Shown in pieces: positions 1-9,386 of a DNA stretch of 64,000 nt. A program made the translations under genes and the position numbers. How positions within the stretch are numbered: the stretch's first letter is position 1; each line of letters begins with the position of its first letter. The DNA is taken from NCBI GenBank assembly GCA_963791325.1, contig CAWBRU010000017.1, positions 1 through 64,000 of the forward strand, written 5' to 3'. The notes beneath the pieces were generated by a model. It did not search any database. It saw only the letters and a list, made by a program, of their open reading frames with translations, and was not told where the DNA came from. The DNA comes from JBEVJK01 sp963791325 (GTDB taxonomy: Bacteria; Pseudomonadota; Alphaproteobacteria; Rhizobiales; Rhizobiaceae).

Positions 1-533
1 GGCACAAAGTTTGCTCGCGGTTTTCTCGATTAAGTGTTTCATTGCGGATCCCAAAAGCCAACACATGTAGTGGGGCAACGCGTCGACAGTCGCTTGCTGC
101 CGCGCGGCAGACGTGGTGCACAGAACCAAACAGCAGTTGGCGCAACCCAACCACTGTTTCTGATTCAATTGTCGATTGACTTGGCCCCCGCCAGTCACGC
201 GTAAATTAACAAAGCTTGCGATGTTTAACTTACGCTTTGCCGCCAATGTTTTGACGGCAGCTGCCAGACCGGGTCACTGGCGTGATCAATTTGCTCTGTG
301 CACGTTGACAGCAAAGCGGGATTCTTCCCGGTTCCACCTATGTCATGAGTTACGTTCGCCGGATTGGATCAGTTCCGACATTTCCGTGCGCTCGAGCTTC
401 GTGCCGGTCGATCCGAGAGTCGTTGTTCTTTCCGGCGTCCTTCGACCCCACGCGAGTTCTCGGGCTGCGCAACCGGTGGCTGGCCTTGCTCGGACGTGGT
501 ACGGTCCTGCGGCCGGGGGGCAATGGTGAAGAG
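1..533. other. non-coding or unrecognised 5' region
   Basis: I see no convincing gene here. The open frames present have no recognisable domain, no clear ribosome binding site and atypical composition. The stretch is visibly less GC-rich than the rest of the window and contains one AT-rich inverted repeat (199-235). It may be the upstream region of the truncated AraC-type regulator that follows. Confidence 0.5.
199..235. repeat. imperfect AT-rich inverted repeat
   Basis: The arms GCGTAAATTAAC (199-210) and GTTTAACTTACGC (223-235) are reverse complements apart from one mismatch and one extra base, with a 12-nt spacer. It sits about 300 bp upstream of a regulator fragment, so it could be an operator or a hairpin. 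No T-run follows it. Function is unknown. Confidence 0.45.
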
Positions 534-1184
534 ATGGACAAGAGCTATCAGCTTCCCGCGGCGATGCCGATGGCCTCCGGCCTGGCTGCTCGACTGGCAT
601 ATGCGCAACTAAAGAGGCGCCAATTCGATCCCGTTCCGCTGCTGGAGCTATCGCGGATCTCCGCTGGAAGCCTGACCGATGATGCGCGCATCAGCGTCAC
701 CTCCCAGATTAAATTCCTGGAATTGGCGTCAGAGACAACCAAGGACGCGCGGATCGGTCTAACGATCGCCGAAAGCTTCGACCTGCGCGAGCTTGGAATG
801 CTCTACTACGTGGCTGCCTCATCTCATCACCTGGGGGACGCTCTGAGGCGGCTCGAGCGATATGTTCGGGTCAGCAACGAAGCGCTGACGATGACGGTCC
901 TCAAGGGCAAAGAATGTCGGGTAGGCTTCGCCTATACTGGAGTTGCGAGGCACAAAGACCGTCACCAGGCGGAGTGTTTCATATTTGCCCTGCTTAGACT
1001 GTGCCGGCACCTGGCAGGTCGAAAGATCGTCCCCACCTCCGTTCGCTTCGCACATCACGGGCCTCCGGATTTGCGTCGCATCCGAATGCTGCTGGGCTGC
1101 GAGCCCGAGTTCGACACCGGACACCCACGTGACCAGCGCTGTGACGGTGATCTGGTCCCGACCCTGAGGTCAACAGCCATGTAG
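534..1184 (+). pseudogene. AraC-family regulator fragment (ligand-binding domain only)
   Basis: The 216-residue product matches the N-terminal 'arabinose-binding' regulatory domain of the OruR/ArgR-like AraC subgroup: a predicted helical region (residues about 10-60), then a segment around GMLYYVAASSHHLGDALRR and a tail ending in LGCEPEF. The frame stops just where such proteins continue into the linker and the C-terminal AraC helix-turn-helix of about 100 residues. No DNA-binding domain follows in any frame. The ATG at 534 follows a GAAGAG sequence; an upstream GTG at 345 would add about 63 residues with no family resemblance. Such regulators are normally 330-340 residues, so I read this as a truncated remnant at the edge of an AT-richer, rearranged stretch. 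Confidence 0.7.
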
Positions 1185-1566
1185 TTGCGCTGAACGCTAC
1201 TGGCGCTAACCGCTCGACCTGTTAGGCCTCTATCGATTAACAAGAGAATTCTCAACTCATTGTTATCAAAGCGTTTTTCGCGTCTCTAAAGATAATATAA
1301 TTAACATGTTTTTGACGGACCAGTGGCAGCCTTTGGTGGAGCTTTAATTCGATGCTGTTGCCGATTGGTCACATATAGATGAGTTGTATGAGACCTGTGA
1401 ATTAAAGTGTTGCAACAGGAACATGGCGAGGGGACAGTCCTAAATGCTTTTTGGGTGCTCTGAGCCGAAATTGTAAAAGTCATGTGAGGGCCAGTTTTGT
1501 CGACGATTAACCGTTCGGTCGTAGGTATCCGCGAGAGTAGATGCCTAATGACATGAGGCGTCGGAA
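1185..1566. other. AT-richer intergenic stretch with inverted repeats
   Basis: No gene is supported. It contains GATTAACAA (1235-1243) facing TTGTTATC (1260-1267) around the palindrome GAGAATTCTC (1244-1253). It also has an exact TATAAT (1296-1301) with only a weak T-rich -35 candidate about 17 nt upstream, so a promoter reading towards the autotransporter is possible but not secure. The composition differs sharply from the flanking core genome. The missing N-terminus of the autotransporter would be expected here, but no signal peptide is visible in any forward frame. Confidence 0.45.
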
Positions 1567-3696
1567 ATGAATTTAACAGGCAGCCGCGGTGACAATTGCG
1601 GTTGCTCAACAAGGAGAAGGGGAAATTTTACGCTGGGTTCCGCGATATTCGTCGATCTAACTGACCGGGGCAACCGCGCTATCAGCGTCGCGAACGGCAG
1701 TGAGTTGCATGGTAGCATAGTGACCGGAACGACAGGTATCGGCGCAACACAGAGCGTCTCCATCAACGGTAGCTCGATCGACAACGGCGGCAATTATGTC
1801 GCTGGCTTCCTTGGCGCAAATACCGTGTCGGTGACTAATAGCACCGTCGATGCGACAAACAGCCAGGTGGCGGCAAATCTGGTAGACTTCGCGCAACAGA
1901 TCGAAGCCGCAAATCCCGGAACTACAGTCGACGTCTCGGGAATCGACGACCTTGCCATTGGCCTCTTGGGTACGCGGAACAACAGCCTGTCTGTAACAGG
2001 GAGCACAATCATCGGCGATGTAGGCATCCTGTCAGGTGGCACGACGGAAATGTCGGTAACCGGCGGGAGCCGCATCCAGGGCAACCTGACCTTTCGTGGG
2101 GCGGCCGTGGCGAGCGTAAATTTCGACAATAGCACGCTTGTCGGGGCGGTTACCACGGGAGCCGGCTCGACATCGAATATGACGCTGACCGACAGCACCT
2201 GGAACCTGACCGGCAACTCCAACGTCACCAATCTCACCAACGACCCGAGCGTGATAGCCTTCGCCCCGCCGGTGGGCGATCCGACGCTGCTGTCCAGCTA
2301 CAAGACCTTAACTGTGACCAACTATGTCGGCGCGGGCGGCCAGATCCATCTGAACACTTACCTTGCCGGCGATGGCTCGCCCTCTGATCGGCTGGTCATC
2401 AATGGAGGCTCGGCCACCGGCAACACGGCTTTGGTTGCAACTGACACAGGCGGCGGCGGTGCGCTAACCACCGGCGATGGCATCCTCGTGGTCGATACGA
2501 CCAACGGCGGCACCACGAGTCCGGCCGCATTTGGACCGGTTCTGACGATCGCCGGGCCCTATTTGTATGAGCTTGAACGCGGCAACCTGGCTGGCACGCT
2601 CCCGGACAATTGGTACCTGCGCAGCGGCATCCCCGTAGACCCGAACAACCCGTCGGGTCCGCGGGTACCAAACTTCCGGCCCGGTGTCTCGCTCTATGCT
2701 GCAATCCCACCAGCGGCAGCCGTTTATGGCCGTCAGCTGATCGACACACTACACGAGCGCATTGGAGAACAGGAGCAGTTGAGGGGCCGAACCGATCTTC
2801 AGGGTGACACCACATTCAACGGCGGCTGGGGACGCCTCCTCGGCAACTATAGCCACCGCGATGGGGAGAGCTTCACCGCCTTAGGCGGCGGGGGTCCTGA
2901 GTATGATTTAAAGTTCGGCGCTCTGCAGTCGGGCATGGACGTCTATCGCAGCGAGCATGAAGACGGTTCGCGCGATCACGCCGGCTTCTACCTCGCTTAT
3001 GGCTCCGGCAACACGGACGTGACCCAGAAGTTTGCAAGGTTCGAACGGGACGCCGGCACCAACCGCTTCAACGCCTTTTCAGCTGGCGGCTACTGGACGC
3101 GGTATGGCGCCAATGACTGGTACATCGACAGCCTGGTGCAGGGCACTTGGTATAACGTTTCGGCGCAGACCGCATTCAACAACGTCTTCGGCCTCCCTAA
3201 CCAGGACGTCGACGGTTTCGGGTTCGGTGCGTCGCTGGAGGGTGGTTACCCCTTCCAACTCGGCGGCGGCTGGCAGATCGAGCCGCAGGCGCAGTTGATC
3301 TATCAGACGGTGAGTTTCGACAGCTTCCGCGATCTCGGGTCAAACGTCAGTTTCGACGACTACAACTCGCTTGCTGGCCGCCTTGGCGCCCGTATGGCGA
3401 GAAACTGGGCTGTGGACCCAGGCAACGGGAGTGCGCCTCCGCGATTGGCGACTTTCTGGGGCCAACTCGACTTGTGGCAAGAGTTCTTGGGCGACGCCAC
3501 CACCACTTTCTCGTCTGCTCAAGGATCGGTGCCATTCTCGACCGATCTGGACGAGACTTGGATCGAGGCGAGTGTTGGCGGCACGTTGCAGATGAATGCG
3601 AACGCCTCGCTCTACGGCAATGTGGGTTATCAAACCACGTTCGACGGCGATGCTTGGGGAATCGACGGCAAGGTCGGCCTCAGGGTCAACTGGTAG
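1567..3696 (+). CDS. autotransporter (type V secretion) outer-membrane beta-barrel protein, N-terminus probably missing
   Basis: This 709-residue protein has the layout of a classical autotransporter. A Ser/Thr/Asn/Gly-rich beta-helical passenger spans about residues 15-240, with repeated short turns. A pertactin-like junction follows at about 240-360 (around YLAGDGSPSDRLVINGG). A C-terminal beta-barrel covers about 420-709 and ends in an aromatic residue (...GLRVNW), as these barrels do. In this family the barrel inserts in the outer membrane and exposes or releases the passenger. The odd point is the N-terminus: MNLTGSRGDNCGC has no signal peptide, which secretion by this route requires. 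The gene therefore either starts upstream across a frameshift or is a 5'-truncated remnant. It lies in the AT-richer segment beside a broken regulator. Passenger function cannot be told from sequence. Confidence 0.75.
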   Translation: MNLTGSRGDNCGCSTRRRGNFTLGSAIFVDLTDRGNRAISVANGSELHGSIVTGTTGIGATQSVSINGSSIDNGGNYVAGFLGANTVSVTNSTVDATNSQVAANLVDFAQQIEAANPGTTVDVSGIDDLAIGLLGTRNNSLSVTGSTIIGDVGILSGGTTEMSVTGGSRIQGNLTFRGAAVASVNFDNSTLVGAVTTGAGSTSNMTLTDSTWNLTGNSNVTNLTNDPSVIAFAPPVGDPTLLSSYKTLTVTNYVGAGGQIHLNTYLAGDGSPSDRLVINGGSATGNTALVATDTGGGGALTTGDGILVVDTTNGGTTSPAAFGPVLTIAGPYLYELERGNLAGTLPDNWYLRSGIPVDPNNPSGPRVPNFRPGVSLYAAIPPAAAVYGRQLIDTLHERIGEQEQLRGRTDLQGDTTFNGGWGRLLGNYSHRDGESFTALGGGGPEYDLKFGALQSGMDVYRSEHEDGSRDHAGFYLAYGSGNTDVTQKFARFERDAGTNRFNAFSAGGYWTRYGANDWYIDSLVQGTWYNVSAQTAFNNVFGLPNQDVDGFGFGASLEGGYPFQLGGGWQIEPQAQLIYQTVSFDSFRDLGSNVSFDDYNSLAGRLGARMARNWAVDPGNGSAPPRLATFWGQLDLWQEFLGDATTTFSSAQGSVPFSTDLDETWIEASVGGTLQMNANASLYGNVGYQTTFDGDAWGIDGKVGLRVNW

Positions 3697-4553
3697 GCCT
3701 CTTGGCTAGCCTGGTATTGGGGGCTAGCAACAGAGGCGGCAGCTATGACGGCGCGCCGAACGGCGGAGGCGAAGGGCCTCCACGGTGGCGGCCACCAAAG
3801 TGGCGGCTACGGCGGCTTGACCGGTGGTGACACCGGAACGGCAATGGCGCGTGGATCGGTTCAACGGCGAGCAACACCGGCAAGGGCAAGGTGATTGGCG
3901 GCCTACGGCAACAACGGCTGGGGCAACGGCGACGAGGAATGCAGCGCTTCGGCAAACGTCTCATCGGCGAGAAGTTTCGTCGCTTACCCGGCCGGCGGCG
4001 AGCATCGCCTCAACTACGACGGGGCGAGTTCGAGCGGCACGACGATACTGCCATGGCTGAGGCGTTCGAGATAGTTCCGCTTGCGCTCGACGGCGGGCAT
4101 CGGCCGGTGCTCACCTTGAGCGGACTAAAGATGTAATCAATCGCGACGATCCGATCTGGATGCAAACCAAGTCCTGGAACAGTGAGCGCGCCTTGTCGAC
4201 GCTCGAGCCGGGGCTGCTCCCCGGGCGCCAGGACTGTCGGCGCGAGCGGCTGGCCGTCGACGATAGCCGAACTTTCGCCGGTCGGCGGCTATTCTCCCCG
4301 ACGCTCGCTCCCTGACGAACTGCCTCTGAAGCCCGATATTTCGGGCGATTGCGGTCGCGGTGCGCCGCGGTGCACCTCAAGTCCACCGAGAGGTGGCGAA
4401 CCTGTGTAGGACGACAGCCAGTCCGAATGGTTGACAACCCTGCCTTCCGAGATAGGGTTTCTGTTTGTGGCGCAGACAGCTTGATCCGTTCGCGACCCGC
4501 CCGGCAGAACACGCAGGCACCGGCCGGCGTCGGCCGCGCGGTCGCAGTGCGCC
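3697..4553. other. no recognisable gene; probably decayed DNA
   Basis: All forward and reverse frames are short or lack any family resemblance. Around 3720-3840 Gly-rich coding-like segments appear in alternating frames (GGG, GGY and NGG runs), as if a glycine-rich gene had accumulated frameshifts. Around 4110-4310 a forward frame without a good start reads TKDVINRDDPIWMQTKSW and then stops. I could not assign either to a family. The stretch separates the autotransporter from the Fur-family gene. Confidence 0.45.
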
Positions 4554-4988
4554 TCAGCCCTTGCGCCGCAGCTTGCGGCCGTAGAGCTCGAGCCGGTGGT
4601 GGACGATGGTGTAGCCCAGCGCCCGGGCGATCTCGTTCTGCAGCGTCTCGATGCGCTCCGACTTGAACTCGATGACGTCGCCGGTCTCGATGTCGATCAG
4701 GTGGTCGTGGTGGTCGCCGCCGGCCTGCTCGAAGCGCGAGGGGCCGCCCTCGAAGGCATGGCGGTGGATGGCGCCTATCCCCTGCAAGAGCTTCATGGTG
4801 CGGTAGACGGTGGATAGCGAGATGCTGCTGTCGAGCGCCACCGCGCGGCGGAAGATCTCGAGCGCGTCCGGATGGTCCTCGGTTTCGGAGAGAATGTTGA
4901 CGATGATCCGGCGCGGCCGCGTCATGCGGATCCCTGCCCGGCGCAGCTCCTTTTCGTAATCCGGCTTGGCAATCGCACGTTCGGCCAT
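4554..4988 (-). CDS. fur: Fur-family metalloregulator (Fur/Mur type)
   Basis: The 144-residue product has the Fur layout: an N-terminal winged helix with the recognition segment SLSTVYRTMKLL (57-68), then a metal-binding/dimerisation half with HHDH (93-96) and a final HRLELYG. The family represses iron or manganese uptake genes when metal-loaded. The CxxC that binds structural zinc in E. coli Fur is replaced by IDIETG (98-103), as in alphaproteobacterial Fur/Mur proteins, so iron and manganese cannot be told apart here. I chose the ATG at 4988; the same frame stays open upstream, but that extension is antisense to the neighbouring MarR gene. It is divergent from that gene, with about 140 bp between them. 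Confidence 0.85.
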   Translation of the reverse strand: MAERAIAKPDYEKELRRAGIRMTRPRRIIVNILSETEDHPDALEIFRRAVALDSSISLSTVYRTMKLLQGIGAIHRHAFEGGPSRFEQAGGDHHDHLIDIETGDVIEFKSERIETLQNEIARALGYTIVHHRLELYGRKLRRKG

Positions 4989-5129
4989 GGTGGCAACTAT
5001 GCCTCCAACGCTTGCGCCTTGCAAAGGCGGCGGCACGGCCCGAAAGCCTTGAAACGCGACCGGCGCCATGGGAAAAGAGTGGAAGCTTTGCATCGGCATC
5101 AAGGGTGGCCGGCGATAGCCGGGATCGGG

Positions 5130-5702
5130 GTGAAAGAGGTGAAGCGCACTGAGGCGGCCGAGCCCGTCAAGAAGCCGAAGAAGAGCATCGTCAACGTGCT
5201 GCCTTTGGCACTTGTGCGGGCCCGGGAAAGCGTGATGCTGCCGTTCCGCAGCCTGCTGCGCCGCTATGACCTCACCGAGCCGCAATTCCGGGTGCTGCGC
5301 ACCGTGGCCGAGCTTGCCGACATCGAGCTGACCGAACTCTCCCGCGTCACGGCCCTGCTGATGCCGTCGCTGTCGCGCATCGTGCGAGAGCTCGAGACGC
5401 GCGGCTATATCGCCAAGCGCTCCGACCCGGCCGACATGCGCCGCACTTTGGTGCGCCTCACCGATCGCGGCCACCGCCTGGTCGCGCGGGTGCTGCCCGA
5501 CTGCGAGACCGTCTACGTCGCCATCAAGAAGTCGATGAGCGTCGAGAAGCTCAAGCTGCTGCAGTCCTTGCTGCTGGAGTTGGAGACCAAGATGGCCTAT
5601 CTCGAATTCGAGTTTCCCGATCCTTCGGCAGAAAGTGCCGACGTGATCCCGATCACGCCGGCCAAGCAGCGCGGCCGGCCGCCCAAGCGCCACGACGGCT
5701 AG
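5130..5702 (+). CDS. MarR-family regulator, HpaR-like
   Basis: The 190-residue winged-helix protein has the core LVRARESVMLPFRSLLRRYDLTE... followed by a MarR helix-turn-helix and wing (SRIVRELETRGYIAKRSDPADMRR). Its closest resemblance is to HpaR, the repressor of homoprotocatechuate (aromatic acid) degradation operons; no hpa genes are nearby. The start is the GTG at 5130, or the GTG at 5139 three codons later; upstream in-frame sequence is antisense to fur. The C-terminal tail (QRGRPPKRH) is basic and AT-hook-like. The frameshifted ferredoxin-reductase gene begins 10 nt downstream, so the two are probably co-transcribed and the regulator may control it. Confidence 0.8.
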   Translation: MKEVKRTEAAEPVKKPKKSIVNVLPLALVRARESVMLPFRSLLRRYDLTEPQFRVLRTVAELADIELTELSRVTALLMPSLSRIVRELETRGYIAKRSDPADMRRTLVRLTDRGHRLVARVLPDCETVYVAIKKSMSVEKLKLLQSLLLELETKMAYLEFEFPDPSAESADVIPITPAKQRGRPPKRHDG

Positions 5703-5711
5703 GAGGCCCGG

Positions 5712-6934
5712 TTGACCGGCGCGCCGGAGAACATCGTCATCATCGGCAGCGGTCATGCCGCCATCGAGCTGGCCGCGGCGCTGCGCCAGCACGGCCATGC
5801 GGGCGCCGTGACCGTGATCGGCGGGAGCCTGACCTGCCCTATCAGCGGCCGCCGCTCTCCAAGGAGTTCCTCAAGAGCAGCGCGGATACCGGCCTGCCGC
5901 TCAAGGGCGAGGCGTTCTTTCCGGCACAGCGCATCGAGCTCCTGCTCGGCGCCGGCGCCGAGGCCATCGACCGCGCCCAGCGCCGGGTGAGGTTGGCCGA
6001 CGGCCGCGTCCTGGCCTACGACCACCTGGCGCTGGCCACCGGCGCCCGCAACCGGGTGCCGCCGGTTCCCGGCCTCGACCCGGACCGGGCGCTGGCGCTG
6101 CGCACATTGAGCGATGCGCGCGCCCTGCATACCCGGCTTCCCGAGCTCGGCAAGGTCGCCGTGATCGGCGGCGGCTTCATCGGCCTGGAAGTCGCCGCGC
6201 TGCTGCGGGGCCGCGGCGTCGCGGTCGACGTCATCGAGGCGACGCCGGTGCTCATGGGCCGGGTGCTGTCGCGGCCGATGTCGGCCTGGTTCCGCGCCTT
6301 CCACGACCGCCTGGGCACCCGTTTGCACCTCGAGACCCTGGTCGAGCGGGTCGAGCATCGCCAACGCAGCGCCCGGCTGCATCTGTCGAGCGGCGAGGTC
6401 CTCGACGCCGACGCCGTGCTGGTCGCGGCCGGCATCGTGCCCAATGTCGAACTGGCCGCGGCTGCCGGCCTGGCGGTGGCCGACGGGATCGTCGTCGACG
6501 AGCGGCTGAGCACCGCCGATCCGGCCGTTTCGGCGCTCGGCGACTGCGCCGCCTATCCGAACGCCTTTTGCGGTCGCGTAACCCGCCTGGAATCGGTGCA
6601 GAATGCCGTCGACCAGGCGCGCACGCTGGCGCTCAGGCTGGCGGGCGGCGGCGATGAGCCCTATCGCGGCCTGCCGTGGTTCTGGTCGAACCAAGCGACC
6701 GCACGGCTGCAGATCGCCGGATTGGGCGAGGGCCACGACGAGACCGTGCTGCGCGGCGACCCCGAAAGCGGCAAGTTCTCGATCTTCCTCTACCGCGGCG
6801 GCCGGCTTGTCGCCGTCGAAAGCGTCAATTCCCCCGCCGACCATATGGCCTCCAGGCGCCTGATCGCCGCCGCGGCTTCCGTTCCTCCGGAGGTCGCGCG
6901 CGACCTGACGGTGCATCTCAAGGAGCTGCTTTAA
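5712..6934 (+). pseudogene. FAD-dependent ferredoxin/rubredoxin reductase, frameshifted
   Basis: Read across one frameshift, this is a roughly 407-residue pyridine-nucleotide-disulphide oxidoreductase of the putidaredoxin/rubredoxin-reductase type. It has an N-terminal FAD dinucleotide fold (IVIIGSGHAAIELAAALR), then LPYQRPPLSKEFL, an NAD-binding fold (VAVIGGGFIGLEVAALL) and the FAD motif SALGDCA. Such enzymes pass electrons from NAD(P)H to ferredoxins that serve monooxygenases or Rieske oxygenases. The frame breaks at 5823-5825. Restoring one missing base gives VIGGEPDLPYQRPPLSK; as written the first frame runs into an unrelated Ser/Arg-rich tail and stops at 5990. The rest (5825-6934) is intact, so a sequencing error is at least as likely as real decay. 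The TTG at 5712 follows an AGGAGG. Confidence 0.8.
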
Positions 6935-7714
6935 CTAGGACGAGGCGCGCAGGTCGGTCAGATAGCTGTTGGCCGCTGCCGATGCCGCGTAGGCGGCCGG
7001 GTCGAGATCGGCGAACAGCAACAGAGCTTTGTCGGCCTCGGCGGCCGCCAGCAGCCGTCCATCCGGCGACGCGACGCCCGACAGGCCGGCATAGGCGAAC
7101 AACGGGTCGGCGCCGCAATGATTGACATAGGCGACGAAGACCTGGTTCTCGAAGGCGCGCACCGGCACCATCTGTCGGGCGATGAAGGCGGCATAGTCGC
7201 CGGCCGGCAGGGCAGTGGGTACCAGCACCGCCTGGGCGCCGGCCAGCGCCAGCCGGCGCATGTTTTCGGGAAATTCGACGTCGTAGCAGATCAGAATGCC
7301 GAGCTTGAGCCCGCGGAAATCGAGCGTCACGGCCGCCGGCGGCGCGGCGGCGAACAGCTCCCGCTCATAGGCTCCGTAGAGATGCGATTTGCGGTAGACG
7401 TGGCGCGCACCTCCCGGCGCCACGAACAGCGCGCTGTTGAAGACGGCATCGCCGTCGCGTTCGGCAAATCCCGCGATGATCGCCATGCCCGTGGCTTCGG
7501 CGAGCCCGGCCAGGCGCTTCGCGGCCGGTCCATCGGCGGCTTCGGCGAGGGCCGTCATCGCCGGCCCGGCGCCATAGCCGGGCAAGGCCAGTTCGGGCGT
7601 GACCAGAAGTTCGGCGCCATGAGCAGCGGCGCGTTCTGCCGCTGCGATGATGCGCGCCAGATTGGCGGCCGGATCGCCTGCCGTGGCGCTCATCTGCAAG
7701 GCGGCGATCCGCAT
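6935..7714 (-). CDS. carbon-nitrogen hydrolase (nitrilase superfamily amidase)
   Basis: The 259-residue protein carries the nitrilase-superfamily triad: Glu41 in TPELALPGY, Lys109 in VYRKSHLYG and Cys143 in ILICYDVEFPE. It should hydrolyse a small amide or carbamoyl substrate in the cytoplasm. It is the last gene of the ureohydrolase/polyamine ABC-transporter operon; its ATG overlaps the stop of the upstream permease gene (ATGA). That context suggests a role in using amides derived from polyamine or guanidino compounds, for example 4-guanidinobutyramide or N-carbamoylputrescine. This is inference; the family alone does not fix the substrate. Confidence 0.85.
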   Translation of the reverse strand: MRIAALQMSATAGDPAANLARIIAAAERAAAHGAELLVTPELALPGYGAGPAMTALAEAADGPAAKRLAGLAEATGMAIIAGFAERDGDAVFNSALFVAPGGARHVYRKSHLYGAYERELFAAAPPAAVTLDFRGLKLGILICYDVEFPENMRRLALAGAQAVLVPTALPAGDYAAFIARQMVPVRAFENQVFVAYVNHCGADPLFAYAGLSGVASPDGRLLAAAEADKALLLFADLDPAAYAASAAANSYLTDLRASS

Positions 7715-8517
7715 CAGCCCGGCTCCGAGGACAGCGCTCCGAGCAGCCGGCGGATGTCGCCGAAGCGCCCGATGGCGCCGAACACCAGCGCCGAGATGGC
7801 GACGAAGAAGATCGTCACTGCGGCCATGGTCGGGGTATAGCCGTAGCGCAGCGCATTGAAGATCTTGATCGGCACGGTCTCGGTGGTGAAGCCGATCGTC
7901 ATATAGGCGATAATGTACTCGTTGAGCGACAGCACGAAGGCGAAGGCGTAGCCGGAGACCAGATAGGGCGCGATCAGCGGCAGAACGACGGTGGTGAGTA
8001 CGGTGCGGTCGTCGGCACCCATGGTCGCCGCCGCCTCCACCAGCGCCCGGTCGATCGAGGCAAAGCCGAGCGACAGGGTCACCAAAGGCAGCGTGACGAA
8101 GAAGATCGCGTGGCTGATGGCGGCCGTCCACACCTGGCCATAGGCACCGACTGCAGCCCAGAAGCTCAGGAAGCCGAGCGCGGTGATCACCGGCGGCAGG
8201 ATGAACGGCGCCAGGCCGAGCAGTTGGAAGATCCGCGCCCAGGGAGCGATCCGCCGCCACAGGAACCACGACAGCGGCAATGCGATCGCCACGGCGATCG
8301 CCGCGGCTGAGAGCGCCAGGCCAAGCGAAGTCAGCAAGGCGCTGCGCCACTCCGGGTCGGTGAAGATCTGCCGATACCAGCCGAGCGAAAAGCCCTTCGG
8401 CGGAAAGGCGAGATCCTGCTTGACGTTGACCGACACCCCGGCGACGACGATCAGCGGCAGCAGCAAAAAAAGACCGACGGCCAGGAAGAACAGCCGGCGA
8501 AGGATCGACAGAATCAT
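7714..8517 (-). CDS. ABC transporter permease, spermidine/putrescine (PotC) type
   Basis: This is a 267-residue inner-membrane protein with about six predicted transmembrane helices. The binding-protein-dependent permease EAA loop lies around VEAAATMGADDRTVLTTVVLP, where it docks on the ATPase. The pattern matches PotC-like permeases, the second permease of polyamine or related importers. It overlaps the upstream permease gene (8514-8517) and the downstream amidase by ATGA-type junctions, indicating translational coupling within the operon. Confidence 0.85.
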   Translation of the reverse strand: MILSILRRLFFLAVGLFLLLPLIVVAGVSVNVKQDLAFPPKGFSLGWYRQIFTDPEWRSALLTSLGLALSAAAIAVAIALPLSWFLWRRIAPWARIFQLLGLAPFILPPVITALGFLSFWAAVGAYGQVWTAAISHAIFFVTLPLVTLSLGFASIDRALVEAAATMGADDRTVLTTVVLPLIAPYLVSGYAFAFVLSLNEYIIAYMTIGFTTETVPIKIFNALRYGYTPTMAAVTIFFVAISALVFGAIGRFGDIRRLLGALSSEPG

Positions 8518-9386
8518 GCCGCGTGCTCCCGCCGGCCGACCAGCAGGGTGAGCCCCACCAAGGCCAGCGAAATCAGCACCAGAAATACCGCCATCGCCGC
8601 CGCGAACGGCATGTTGGACTGGTAGATCGCCTGATCGGTGATCAGCACCGACAGCGTCCAGTGCTGCGGCCGGCCGAGGATCTGCGGCAACAGATAGGAG
8701 CCGAGCGCGAACACGAACACCATGATCAGCGTCGCCACGATGGTGTTGCGCAGGGCCGGCACCACGACATTGAGGAAGGCGCGCACCGGCGAGGCGCCGA
8801 GCGTGCGGGCCGCCTCGAGCAAGGTCGGTTCGAACCTGACCAGCGCCGGATAGAGGACCAGCACCGTGTAGGGCAGCGCCTGGTAGACCATGCCGGTCAG
8901 CACCGCGCCGAACCCCGGCAGCAGCGCCTGCGGCTCGGCCATCAGCCCGGCCGCAACCAGCAGGTTGGTGAGGCCGGCGGTGCGCGACAAGAGCGTCGAC
9001 CAGGCAAAGCCGATGATCACCTCGGACAGCGACAGGACCGACAGCAGGCCGACCAGCCACACCGTCTGCACGCGTCGCGACTGGCGGGTGAGCAGATAGG
9101 TGAAGGGAAAAGCGATGACGACGCAGCAAAGCGCCACCAGCACGGCCAGAACCAGCGAGAAACCCAGCACCCCGCCGAAGAAGCCGGTAAGAAAGCGGGC
9201 GTAGTTGTCGAACACGAAGTCGGGCGTATAGAAGGCCGATGGATCGCGGCGGAAGAAGCTGACGGCGATCATCGTCGAGAACGGCACGACGAAAAAGATG
9301 ATCAGCATCGCCGCCGGAAAGACGAGCGGCGCATAGTCGGCGATGCCCTCAGGCGGAGATCGTCTCACGGCCCGACCACCACACAT
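8514..9386 (-). CDS. ABC transporter permease, spermidine/putrescine (PotB) type
   Basis: This 290-residue protein has about six membrane helices and an EAA loop near LEAARTLGASPVRAFLNVVVP. It is the first permease of the importer and would pair with the PotC-type protein downstream. The ATG at 9386 overlaps the ATPase gene by 22 nt. A GTG at 9368, which overlaps the ATPase stop as GTGA, is an equally plausible start and would remove six residues. Confidence 0.83.
   Translation of the reverse strand: MCGGRAVRRSPPEGIADYAPLVFPAAMLIIFFVVPFSTMIAVSFFRRDPSAFYTPDFVFDNYARFLTGFFGGVLGFSLVLAVLVALCCVVIAFPFTYLLTRQSRRVQTVWLVGLLSVLSLSEVIIGFAWSTLLSRTAGLTNLLVAAGLMAEPQALLPGFGAVLTGMVYQALPYTVLVLYPALVRFEPTLLEAARTLGASPVRAFLNVVVPALRNTIVATLIMVFVFALGSYLLPQILGRPQHWTLSVLITDQAIYQSNMPFAAAMAVFLVLISLALVGLTLLVGRREHAA

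Noticed and set aside
1301..1612. 103-codon minus-strand frame upstream of the autotransporter
   Set aside because: No recognisable domain or start signal; lies in AT-richer DNA where chance frames with His/Thr/Cys runs are expected.
4111..4512. 133-codon minus-strand frame in the decayed region
   Set aside because: No ribosome binding site, no family resemblance and Arg/Ser-rich low-information composition.
4989..5798. 270-codon in-frame upstream extension of the Fur gene
   Set aside because: It is antisense to the MarR-family gene and the start of the reductase gene, rich in Gln/His/Asp as such shadows are, and Fur proteins start at the conserved region downstream.
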